Assembly (NCBI GenBank): GCA_030562195.1
Contig: JAUJPP010000003.1
Location: forward strand, 48,924,602-48,988,601
Source of the DNA: Nipponacmea schrenckii
Lineage: Eukaryota; Mollusca; Gastropoda; Lottiidae
Direction: 5' to 3'
DNA: 64,000 nt
The notes under the pieces are model-generated. The model made no database searches, was not told the origin of the DNA, and saw only the letters and a list, made by a program, of their open reading frames with translations. A program made the translations under genes and the position numbers. Positions 1 through 12,700 of the stretch are shown here, one piece after another; within the stretch, counting starts at the first letter, position 1, and every line of letters begins with the position of its first letter.

Positions 1-139
1 TATGCAGAACATTGAAAGATTCAGTGCTGCAGCAAGACAATATGGCGTTCCACCAAACGAGTTATTTCAAACTGTAGATTTATGGGAAAGAAAAAATATA
101 CCACAAGTAACCTTATGCATTCATGCTTTGGGAAGAATT
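1..139 (+). CDS. Transgelin/calponin-family muscle protein (Mp20-like), penultimate exon, partial
   Basis: This exon encodes the C-terminal part of a calponin-homology (CH) domain. The open frame from position 2 gives 46 residues including FSAAARQYGVPPNELFQTVD and VTLCIHALGRI, the end of a type-3 CH domain as in Mp20, transgelin and calponin. These are actin-associated cytoplasmic proteins of muscle. The exon ends at a clean GTAAGT donor (140) in phase 0. The exon's start and the N-terminal coding sequence lie left of the window, so the Met at 2-4 is internal and not a start. It joins in frame to the exon at 487. The paralog (Mp20, transgelin or calponin) cannot be settled from this fragment. 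Confidence 0.88.
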
Positions 140-486
140 GTAAGTTGTTTTGTTCTTTTATTTTAGTTTGTAGGGGATTTCTGTTTATTTGTAGGTGGGG
201 GGGGGGGGTTGACAAAATGGGGCCATAGAATTGGAATTGTCAAGGGGGCAGACTTTGATCTGAATTATACGAAATTTGAAATGTCGGAGACATTTAGAGA
301 AAATGGCCTCATAAGAAACCCTACTGGTAGTGTTAAATTATATAAAGTATAAGGACTCTAATGCAGATGATTTTCGTAATGATCAAATAGTTTTTCACCG
401 AAATATCGTGTCCGACTTGACGTTTTGCTTAATCTACAGGCTACAATTCCTTACAAAATATTTTGATTTTTCGATTTTATTTTCAG

Positions 487-672
487 GCCCAAACTAAACC
501 AGACTGGAGTGGACCAACTTTAGGACCTAAAATGGCCGAAGCACACAAACGTGAATTTACACAAGAACAATTAGAAGCAGGAAAATATATCCATTCTTTA
601 CAAATGGGTTCAAACGAGGGGGCGAGTCAGGCTGGTTTAAATATGGGAAAACAGAGAATGATCAACGATTAA
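487..672 (+). CDS. Transgelin/calponin-family muscle protein (Mp20-like), last exon
   Basis: The last exon follows a TTTTCAG acceptor (ending at 486), is in phase 0 with the exon ending at 139, and encodes 61 residues plus TAA at 670-672. It carries a single C-terminal calponin-like repeat (CLIK) module, [15 protein letters not shown], matching the family pattern of Gly/Ala-Ser-Gln-x-Gly-Met-x-x-Gly-x-x-Arg. One repeat is typical of transgelin and Mp20, whereas calponins have three or more, so a transgelin/Mp20-type protein is favoured. The intron is 347 bp. The gene converges on the FSTL5-like gene on the opposite strand. Confidence 0.9.
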   Translation, partial: AQTKPDWSGPTLGPKMAEAHKREFTQEQLEAGKYIHSLQMGSNEGASQAGLNMGKQRMIND

Positions 673-3596
673 ATATTTTAATTTACATAAACTAGCATTA
701 ATTATATGAATAATTATTATACTATTAAGTACTAAAATATTAGGCACATTTATACAGTTTTGATTTTAAATCCTTGTTTAGTATTTGTCTTAAAGATGCT
801 ATTGTTAAGCAATCATTGTGTCTTTTGCATGATGTACCACAATTTTTAAGAGATTTTTTAAAGTTTGTAGAAATGACTTCTTACCTATTATGCTACAATT
901 ACAGTTACCAGGATTTTAATATATTAATAATACGAGTTTAGAACGTCCGTATTATGAAACTTTTTATTTCTAACCGTATCCATTTTTAGTTTTGATATTT
1001 ATTTTTTATTTTGTGTGGGTTTTGTTTGTCTGTCAATTTTTGTTTGTAATAATAAATATGTAGCTAACAATGAGTACTTTATATAAGATAATCCAGTCTA
1101 TTATCAGATCTATTGTAAATATCAATATATTTTGAATCCGAATATCTCTAAATTTACCAGGCTATGGCTGATATGTATATATATAATTAATCCAATTACG
1201 ATACCCTTTACTTCCAGCCATAGAAGAGTATATTTGGTAGATCTAGTTAATAATATTTGCAAACAATACTTAGTTAATAGTTAGTTCCTACACAGTGCAG
1301 AAAACATTGAGCCTGTTACTGACAAAACGCAAGTTAAGAAACAAATTGTTTTGGAAACTAAAGTTTTATTGACAATATCGATAATGAATATTCACAAATA
1401 AATAAATAAGTAATGAATGAGAGTGCAGGACACAATATAGATAGGCTTCATAAAATACCCAGTATTTATACACAGTTGATTTACTGGATAATCTGGATTT
1501 CAGTCCGTGATAAATATAATCTGAATTAAATTTCACGATCTTCTGATATAGCTCTTCATCATTCATCAACCCTTTTCATCCACTATTGTTATATTGTTGA
1601 AGTTTTTTTTTTACTTTTATTTGAACGCAATCTTTGATCATGAAAGTTCACTCAGTGTTTACAGTTATTATGCTTTTTCTAAACTATGTTTTATTTTCAT
1701 TTCATTGATACTTTGGCTTACAAAATTCATCTTCAATGTTCTACTTTTACTTTGCATATTATCATTCAATATTATCAAAATACTTCACAAAAAATAGCTT
1801 CCCAAATCAGTTCACAAAAACAGTCAATATTACTCCCAATTCTAAGTTAAGAATGTCAGTCAGACCTGAGTTTACATTTCCACTATTTCATAAATGATGT
1901 TAGTTTTGGATAGGAACAGACTGTACTTCATTAACCACATAGAACTGAGAATATGATTGACTTTCATACCATTTACAAAAAGCTTTACATTTAAGCAAAC
2001 ATTTACAATTCAATATTGAATTATATTTAATAAAACAATTTACAACAAATATATAGAATCAATCACAAGAAGGTAAGGAATGGAGGGAAGGCGTGAATGA
2101 ATAAATAAAAACAAAGGAATAAATGTCAACAAATGTATAGTGTTAAAGCTCCCTCCAATTGAATTATTCCAAAAATCACAACATTAAAATAGAGTACAAA
2201 TATGATGGATATTGTACACATATACAACACAGTTTTATAGTACATTTTAGGTCCTGGTATTTAAATTTCTACCCAGTTAATTCAATTCATATGCCAATTA
2301 ACTTATGTTTACTTTATGTTTCTAACAATGTTTCAAGCATTGTAGATTCCATTGTAATGGATTAAACATGACATGACTTAATTTCAGTAATTACTGAACA
2401 TACCGAACATCTAATACTAGAATGAAGTTTTATCTTCAAAAACAGTCAAATATGAAATTTATCCATATCAGTTTAACATCTACAAATTCATTGCAAATTT
2501 AAAGCTTAATATATTAATAATAAGAAAATAACAGGTGAATAGTAAAAAATATTATGTACTAAATAAAAACAAAATATTAAATAAACTAGAAAAGAATAAT
2601 GTAAAAATGAACATTAATGAAACAGATATTATATTTGATAGATTTTTCTATATTTAAATTGTTCAAACCCCATTTTGGAGGATGTTGTTAATTGTATTGA
2701 ATATTTTTGATTGTGTCTCATGTGAACATTGTCAAAACTAAAGTTGTAACCTTTTAATTTAGAGACATAGGAATATGCTGTAAAAAGGCACATAACAGAA
2801 AATTACCTTGTATAGAAATTCAGTATCATAGAAAATGATTACAACCCAATACATATATATTTGTATATACGATGATGTTATCGATTTTCTTTAATTACAG
2901 TATAAATCTATGATGATACCAAACTTGATAACTCAAGTTATATTGAGATTATTCCCCTTGCAACACACTATTAGAAAGTGTCATAGTATGCTAATCTTTT
3001 CGAACTTGTTTCTTCACTCAAATGGAATGTTTTTTTACTACTAGTATTTCAGATTAACTTTGGTAACCAGATTTGAATAGTTAGAATTCAATCAATATTG
3101 AATTATTAAAAAGCATGTTATATTTAATACAATAATTAGCACTTATAAACTTGTCACTTGATGGTAACTGACTAGAATTCATCTACACTACAAATAATGC
3201 TTTACAAATAAATGGTTTAAAAAGTACAAATTTAAATATTTATATAAATTTATCACAAGCAAGCATAATTTTAGATTGTTTAAATCACAAAGCCTAATTC
3301 TTATAATATTTTTTTATAATTTTTGAACTTTTTTTTTATCTCAATAAAAATGAAGCACTACATTATAACATAACTTAGGTGTGTCGATTCCTCTTTTGAT
3401 TGACCAGTTTTGACTTCATTATGATCACTGATATACTTCAGAAAATAAATGAAAGCCTTACACAAACTCTGAAGATAAGTTGTTCAGTTACTGATTGACA
3501 TCATTGATAACAACACATTCTTATTTTGAAATGGTTACAAACGTCTTGATGATTCAAATATCACAAAATTTATCAAAAGATTACAAAGTTAAATAT
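673..3596. other. Intergenic region between convergent genes; probable 3' UTRs
   Basis: AT-rich sequence with no supported coding exon. It separates the stop codon of the Mp20-like gene (672, +) from that of the FSTL5-like gene (3597, -) and must hold both 3' UTRs. Minus-strand AATAAA complements (TTTATT) occur, for example near 1366, but which one ends the FSTL5-like transcript cannot be told. Short open frames here look like chance. Confidence 0.6.
1051..1056 (+). terminator. Candidate polyadenylation signal of the Mp20-like gene
   Basis: AATAAA about 380 bp after the stop codon, preceded by a T-rich stretch. It is the first canonical hexamer on this strand after the stop. No cDNA is available to confirm use. 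Confidence 0.4.
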
Positions 3597-3796
3597 CTAA
3601 TTTTCTACAAAAACTATGCCTTTACTCTGTAAAACTCCTTTAAATTCACATTTCACATGGTGATGTTTACCATCTATAATAGAGATAGTGGAATCAAATG
3701 GCATCATGAAGAAATCTCCAAAGATTCCACCAGATACCACAGTTCTTGTTGGGTGACTTGGCGTTAATGAAACATCTCCTCCAATCTTGTGTGTTC
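3597..3796 (-). CDS. FSTL5-like: FSTL5-like exon 15 (last, stop codon)
   Basis: 200 nt from acceptor ATACTTCAG to TAG at 3597-3599. Ends FGDFFMMPFDSTISIIDGKH then HHVKCEFKGVLQSKGIVFVE and a final Asn, matching the FGQYLMTPSKDSLFILDG-type C-terminus of FSTL5 in both order and length, so the C-terminus is complete. Confidence 0.95.
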
Positions 3797-6700
3797 CTGA
3801 AGTATTTATTTCAAAATACAAATTATAAAAAACAATCACAAGGATATATTTTCTATTCAGAAACTTCAAGCATTTGAGAAATAAGATTAAATTTTATATG
3901 TTATTTAAATATTCACATTATATCTGTAGGGCTGTAATGTACCAAAAATGGTACGTATATTATGTGTGAAGGTAGATAATAATCACACCGTGTAAAAACT
4001 ACATAAAAAACATACATACCCTTGATTTTCTGTACTTTTCCATTGTTCAAGCTGAGAATAATGATGTCTTCAGTATCAGCTGATGACATAATGAAATCAT
4101 AACCTTTACGACTAGCAGACGGGAAAAACTCAACATCACTAATAACAGTACTGACGATAACTTCAAATCCCATCTCCATTACACCTAACAAAAAATACAC
4201 CTTACAATAAATACTTTTTTCAGAATTGTCTAGAATAGTGCCAAATACATAGGCTTACTAATATATACTCAAATCTCTTGTAGTTATATTGCCCTATTGA
4301 CAATAAGTAAACTTAGCTTTAAAACAATGTTTGATAATCTAGAATGCTGCTATTCACTTCAGATGCTTTGGTGATTAAAATTAATTTTGATTTTAGTTGT
4401 TGCCCAGATATCAGTTTTTAAAATCTTGATTTTATGTAAGTTAACTTTTTGTGAATAATGACCCTTGATGAGAAAACAAATTACCGTTTTGTGATATAGT
4501 TGAAACAGCAACCTTTCCAGAGAAATAATCGACAGTAACAAGATGTCTAGAGTCAGGACTAACAAAGGGACGACCAGGGAGTGAGACATGGGATATAATA
4601 GCATCAGTAATGTAGTCTAGAACAATCTGTAAGGTTTTCTCTGATGATTGTATTACACATTCTACTACAACACGTCCACCTGTAATATATTATAATGTTT
4701 TATTATCTAGAATCCAGCCAGTTGTTAATTTACTTTAGATGGGGTATGTAGGGATATTTGTGCACACTCAGGTATAATTCAATAAAACACAAGCAGTGCG
4801 CGTTTTGTTGCTTTATATGTCAAGCTGTAGTATGCATTCCATACAGTGACAGATGTTTTCTAGATTTATTATATGGTATAAAGGGTTGTATATTATACAC
4901 ATATTCCCATTATATTTGCAATTAATGGTATCTAGATTCTGTATTTTATATTTTGTAGATTAACATTGCTTTTGTCATTCATATCATTATATTCCATTTA
5001 GCCTTGACAATTACATTCTCAAACAAAACAGCATGAATAAATATGAATACAAAACATACTAACCAATAGGAACAAAGGCAAGTGATTTAGGTATACAGTC
5101 AAACTGAGAGAAATCAATTACATTGACATATTTCATCTCAATCAGATCTAGTTTAAATAATCCACGTTGTTCAGAGTGTACAATATAACCAAAATTAAAC
5201 TGATGTTTCAGGTTATTCTGAGGTGGTATGAAGATATCTTTAACCTACAATGAAAGAATGTTAGAGTTACCTACCCTTATCTACTAAGAAAGCTGTATCC
5301 TTCACAAGTAAAATTGCTAGCTTATGAAAGTAACAGCAAACCTAGTTGGAAGTGAATATAAGTCAAGCTATGGTCTTTGTCACACTGTTAAGAGATCCTG
5401 TAATAATCAATCTCACCAAAGACTCACATTTGCTTCAAAAACTTGCAACAGATTGATAGGCCCTACTTTCATTTTCCAGTTCTCTAAAAGGCCTGAAGAC
5501 TTCTCTAGTTTGATTAATTGGTTCTATTCCTCTAAGAAGAAGTTTTTATTTTTAATGTTCTGAGGATCTATTCTGAAATCTATTGAGTTTCTTTATTAAG
5601 ACTACTGTTTTACTTACCAAGTCAAATCTGTTACCAACAGGTTGTGTATGGACAGCATGATGTTGTATATCTTGAGCAGCATCACGAATTACAACAACTG
5701 TCTTCATACTACCATCATCCTTACCATTCCAACATAGTACCCATACTTGATCTAGGTGTGGTATATAGTAAAGTCCTATTGGTTCCCGATCTGTATCAAT
5801 AACCTATGGTAATAAGTTAGAAAGAGTGTAATATTCAATCCAAGGAGGTGAATTTGGCTGTTTTTGAAATTTGATTGTGACATTAAGAACATTAAAATAA
5901 GTAATGTTGAAACTTGAAGCCTATTTTGAAGTCAATGACTGTAAGTTTGAATTATACACTATATGAATAGTCAACAACCATTAAGTGAGAACAGAGTTTA
6001 TTATGCCAAATGGCATTGAAAAATAGTGTTTGGGTACCTGTACTGGATTCCATTTGTCTGTGGTTTCTATGACAACTATACGATTCTGTGATGGTTGACT
6101 GACATAAACAAACTCATCTTTAACATTAACAGACGTGCCCCAATTACACTTATTGTTATGACATAATGACATTGGTTCATCCAGATTGTCAGGAATAAAC
6201 TTGAAGTTTCCAAACTTTCCTCTGACCTCTCTTCTCATCAGACAACTTTCTGGTCTGTAGGCCGTATAACCATGAGTGTGAAATACCATAAAGGTTCCAT
6301 CAGACTTCTGGGATGAAGAATCTACAAGTATAATTGTCATAATATTTATATTCATTTCTATCAATCAATGAGATAAATAGAAATATTTCCAAATTCTATC
6401 TTGGATCATTGAAAATGACAAAGTGAAGTGTACTCAGGTTAAGTTTCACATTTACCATGATATACTCCACAGGTTCAGTACAATCAGATTGACCATGAGA
6501 TTCTAAACATTTTCAGTACAATCACATTGACCATGAGATTATAAACATTTTCAGTACAATCACATTGGTATGGGATTCTCAACAAGTTCAGCACAATCAC
6601 ATTGGCCATGGGTTTCTCAACAGGTTCAGTACAATCACATTGACCATGAGATTCTAAGCATTTTCAGTACAATCACATGTCATGAGATTCTCAACAGGTT

Positions 6701-9700
6701 CAGTACAATCACATTTACCATGAGATTCTCAACAGGTTCAGTACAATCACATTGACCATGATATTCTCAACAGGTTCAGTAAAATCACATTGACAATGAG
6801 ATTCTCAACAGGTTCAGTACAATCACATTGGCCATGGCATTCACAACAGGTTCAGTACAATCACATTGACCATGATATTCTCAACAGGTTCAGTAAAATC
6901 ACATTGACAATGAGATTCTCAACAGGTTCAGTACAATCACATTGGCCATGGCATTCTCAACATGTTCAGTACAATCACATTGACCATGAGATTTTTTACA
7001 GGTAAAGTACACTCACTCTGACCATGAGATTCTCAACAGGTTCAGTACAACCACATTGAATATGATATTCTCAACAGATTCAGTACAATTATACAGACCA
7101 TGAGATTTTCAAAAGGTTCAGTACAATCATACTGACCTTGAGATTCTCAACCAGTTCAGCTAGTTAGTAGACAGTAACCTTAACATTTCTATTTCTCATA
7201 TTTACTTACAACATGAAAACAATAGAAGACTGACAGAACTTACAGGATTTGGAATGGTCATCTTGAATAAATATAGAAGCCACATCTTCAGCTGTACCAG
7301 CCTGGTTTTTAGCTACACATTTATATGCCCCAGTATCACGGTGATAATCTGCATTGTGTATTGTCAATGTCTCATTATTATCTAAAATTATATAAATCTT
7401 AAGTGTTAATGTTTTCTTCCTTTTGCCTTGAAACTACTGCTATAAAATCTATCATTATTTAAATGTAGCAATAAATAATTAAGTCATCATAACAAAGCAT
7501 ACTGTATCTTAAAAGCTTCATTTTATACTACTAACGTTTGAGTAAAGAAATGTAAGAAACATTTGTTATAGATTGAGGGATTGCCACACATGAAATATTC
7601 CACTAGAATATTCATCCTGATATTTAAAACATACTTACCAGATTCCTGGAAATGTTGATGATCATTAGGCAATGACATTTCATTTATTTCCCATGATACA
7701 CTAGGAGTCGGAATTCCTTCTGTATGACATTTGACAGTGATGTCAGTATTAGATAATCTCAGTTGACTGACAGGTGACACACGAACCAATGGTGACACTG
7801 AAATAAGGCAGATAATATTGCATGATAAACACATGTCATGTTTCTTTTATACCCATTCATGAAACATGTACCGGTATCACATCAATATGAAATAAATTTC
7901 TTCCTCAGAACAAGATCAAAGTAAGAGCAAAAGAGACCATGCAGGGTTTCAAACAGAGTTAAGCACATCATGATCGATATTTGTCATTGAGGTTTATTCT
8001 TCTAATATTGATTATATATAGAACAACAACTTACTCTGTACTTTAAGAACATGAACTTGTTTAATGTTCGTATTTTTATGTGAACAGGAGTAATTTCCAA
8101 TATGGTGAACACCAACTTGATTGAAGAACAATGAACCATCTTCAAATACCTGAAATATTTTCATATTTTTATGATTTTGATTCTAAATGTCGTCTGTCTT
8201 CTGTATTCTTTTATGTACACATTTACAGTCTATGAATAACTGTGTGACCACAGTATAATAATAATACTAGCATAGTAGTCTATGTGTCTTATCTGATAAC
8301 ACTTATTTATTTTAAAACATTGAAAAGAAACTTACAGTGAGACCATCAGTAGAGTGTATTATCTCTGTATCAAATCTCTTCCAAATAACATCAGCACCAT
8401 TACCTTGACCTGGTATAGCACACTTTAACTCTAGACCATTACCAACAGTAGCTAGGGTTGGTATTACCTGTAGATCTATCTCTTGACTTTCTGTATGATC
8501 GGATTTATCTGGAGATAAAACATACAAATATTTACCTGATGTCCATTGTTAAAAAGAAACTACGACTACCTTGTAGACAAATACACATCTTGACAGTGTT
8601 AGATACCTACAAACCACATAACCAAAAATAAATCTAAATCATATTTTGTCAAATATTCTATTCAAATCGGAAGTGTGTTCAACAAATTATTTGAATACAA
8701 TTTTTGTTAAGCTGTTCTATACATACCAAAGGCCTTTAAGAATTCTGTTACTGATAATTTTCCATCTTTAGGTTCTGAATCATCAAAGACAAGAACATCC
8801 AGCAATGTGCAAACTGTGTCCAGAATAACCAGTTGTTCTTTTTTCTGCATAATGTCCAGATCTTTCTTCTCCAGATAGTAGTCAATATCACGATCATAGT
8901 AACTAAATATCAACGTAGCTAGGTATTCACGATCTGAAATAAGAGGTAAATGGTTTAATTTAGAAACAAATACCAAAACATCCCCCATGCCTAAAGAATC
9001 TTTAACTACAAAGAATCAACTAAATTGGTTAAAACAGTGGTCATAGTTGTAAATAGCTAACATGGCAGATGAATCTGTCCCAGTTCCAAGAGAGAGTGTA
9101 AAATGGCATATGACTATTCAAATAACATGATACGAAAGGTCCAAAAAAACCAATTACTGTTCAAGGTCATATATAAATCATAGTACTGAACATCCAAATT
9201 TGTATTTACCTTTTGAAGTCTGTACCTCCTTTTTACAATCAGGTTCAGCAAATCTATTACAATGGTGAAGTAAGAGTTTCTCTTTAAACTGCTGATAGTC
9301 CTTGTAGTTACATTTAGATTTAGGCGTGATTTTATCTTGTTTACCATATTTCTTGCCCAAATCCTTTGTTTTCTTGATTGCTTGTGTGTGATCTTCCTTA
9401 TATTTTCCAACATATATTTCTTTTGAGTCAATAACTGCATCTGCTGGTACCTTAGGGTCTACTGGAGCATCAACAGAACTGTAACTTGTTTTTTCTTTCT
9501 TTATTTTATATGCAGGAGTATCTATAATATAAAAGAGAGTATACCCTGTTTATGTTCTGTTTTCCTTAACTTAACTGTGGAATCTCAGAAAAAAATCTAC
9601 AGATACAACTGAGAATCACTAATTAAGCTACAGTAAAATGTATAGCCTATGTAATACATGGAGCATTCCCTTGCAAGATTATTGAAATAATTTTTGAATT

Positions 9701-12700
9701 CAAATTAGATTCAGTTTTGACTTTTATGTGTCATAGTATGTGATGCAGATATGTATAATATCTTGATAATATTTGTTGAAAGTAAGAAAAAATAAATATC
9801 TCAGAGCCTATCCAGATTTAGCAGAGTACAACATCAGTCATGAGAAATACTGAACAATGGTTCTCATCTAATTGGCTTTTTGTGCAGAGGAATTTGAGGG
9901 ATTGAGGCTGAGACAGAAAGTAATTCTTTGTAGAAAAAATACAAAAACTGAGATATTGGAAGCCAGCTATCTTCTGTCTATTATGTAATGGAATAACTGT
10001 GTTCTTTTCATGCCAAACACAAAAACAAGAGAAGAATCAATATGTAACAGAGCTACACGCTATTTTTTGTCATGTTGGAATGATTGAGTAAGATATAGAG
10101 GAAAATGAATCAGAAGGACTATATGAGGAGAAATATGACACCTAATGATAACAAGTCATCATTCAACAAGATACAGTGAAATCCCTCCAAACCGCATCCG
10201 CTATAAACTGGCATCCCCTGTAAACAGCAGTTTGAAGTAATTCCGTTAATAGCATGAAAGATGAAAAACTTGCTAATTAAGTACTAATTCAATTAATAAC
10301 GCTTTTATGTATTACCACTGCTTCGGGTAAACCTGCAACCCCTCCAAACTAGCATTTATCACAGGGCTGTCAGCCTGCAGGTTTTGTGAGGTTTCAATGT
10401 ATATGATTGAATGAATCTGATATATAAAAATAAATGGTGAATGAAAGAATGACTGCATCACATATTTGGTGCCTTGCTGTTTGACAAAATGAGGAAATTC
10501 AGAATAAAAAAATAAATGAAGCAGATATTTAGAAGCATGTTTGATGCCTAATCTTTCTACTAAATAAGAAATTAATCAAAAAAAGAATAAAAGAATGAAT
10601 GAATGCACAAGATAACCTCCAATTGTTATTTTAAAGTGTGTTCTTTTATGTGAATAGTCACTGAATTGATGTGAATAGCATGAATAGAAAATCAATAAGT
10701 TCTCCTACCTTCGCTATGTTTGAGGCATTTGTGACTTCGATCAACTTTAATGTGTATTCTATGTATACATGCCGTACGGTGAAGTTCACAATGACTTGGA
10801 TACCATAAGCCATCAGTTCCACACACAGGATGGCTGTGTTTTAAGCATGCATCATCAGGAAGACACACACATACACCATCATGGCACATACGACCTGACT
10901 TACAATCTCGATCTACTTTACAGAAAGCTGAAAAATACAAATGATTCAAATATTGTATTTCACTAATTGTTTGTAACATTTTGATATCAAAATAATAAAG
11001 TACCTCTGGAAATAGTGGGGTGGATTTCCGTTTTTGTATACAATTCACATGGATCTGAAACTTGAATACTGTATCCAGATCCTATGTAATTATTGATTAT
11101 ATCTATAACTTTCGTTATGTTGATTTCAGCAGATCTAGTTCAGTATGCATTTTTAAAGGACAATTTTGCTGTGGTGATATCTTCAATATATAGAATTAGA
11201 AAGGAACAATAATTGGGAATGATTTAAGACTATAATGGTATTCTATTCTCTATCTATAACTATTAACAATAATAAACATCTTCTATTCTGTCTGTCGTGA
11301 TGTTTCTATAGTAAATAATTTATAAAGACTTGACAGGATAATTTCAAGTTGTCAGAGTGAAACGTTTCTCAATTTAAATTATGTCGATTTCATCTCGTCT
11401 TGCAATTACAACATGGATCATTGTTATGTCTTAAAAAACACCATATACCATCATGCATCACGACCAACACGCTAAGTCTGACAGTCACTTATCACAAATT
11501 ACATCGGAAATTATTCACGTTTTTAACATCTGAATAAAAACCTCTTTATACTAGATTACAGTATTCAGATTGTTCATTGTGTAGAAAACATACAAATATA
11601 AAAATATCACATATATATATATATATCAAGAAAAATCTGAATGAATGGCAGTTATTCACATAATTATATCTTTTTCTACTTGGCTTTCAAAAGAAATTTA
11701 AAACCGAAAACATCAATAGTTGTATACAGGGCATAAAATTGTCATTATTTTCTGCAGTCACATTCTTCAGTTTTGTAAAATGTGAATAAAAGATGTTTAA
11801 ACCAGACCAAGCTGCCATAGTTTTAATTTGGGAAATTCAAGATATCTACAAGTCAAGCTTTCAAATTTTGATTATTTCGTCTGAAAAATACATTATGATG
11901 GGATAAATGATAGCTTACCTGCAGGTTTAGATTCAATATAAGATGTAATATGAATCTTCTTAATACCAGTATCCTCCTTTTTATCTTTCATGGTTTTAAC
12001 AGCCGGTGTTACCATAGGGGGTTTTACATCTCCTAATCCTGGGGGAGGAGGGTTTGGGCTAGTTTTAGGTTCTGGCTTAGTATTGGCAAATTCTTTTAGA
12101 TAGCTTGGAAAAGCTAAATCTTTCTTGACAGACTCATGTTTAGTGTTATGAACTGGATAACCCTCTTTAATAGATTCTTTATTATCTCCAGTTTCTTCCC
12201 TTGGTATTTCCTCAGGAACAATAGAATCAAAACTGTTGTAGCCTGAAGGTATTTTTTCCTTTTCATCTTCCTTTTTACCACCTTCAGCTGGTTTCTTTAA
12301 AAACATTGCTTTAGTCGATTCTTGTTTGCCATTTTGATTATTTTTTGATTCGTTTTCTTTATCATCCTTAGAGTTAAATTCTAAAGACTTATCAAATTCT
12401 GTATGCCAGTCTTTCTCACCCTTCTCCTCCTTCTTCAAATATGCTTTTTTACTATCTTCTTCCAGAAATGAATCCACATTATCCTTTAAAGCTAGTGATT
12501 TATCAAAGGAAAAGTCTGAATGTTTTTTAAAATCTGATTTGTCCTTATTATATTTAGTTTTAGGCACTGTTTGTTGATGTTGTTTGTTATTTGCACCTTC
12601 TTCATCTGGGAACCATTCTCCCCAGTTCTCCCAGATATCATTGTCATCCTGAAATAGATCAAATATACTGATGAGTTTACTATTTAAATACAAGCTGTTA

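Noticed and set aside
6570..7005. Plus-strand open frames with repeated STGSVQSHWPW
   Set aside because: Produced by the 38-bp minisatellite within an FSTL5-like intron; antisense to the gene and not conserved.
9114..9440. 108-residue minus-strand frame overlapping FSTL5-like exon 4
   Set aside because: A different frame from the one that joins exons 3 and 5 in phase; shadow of the real exon.
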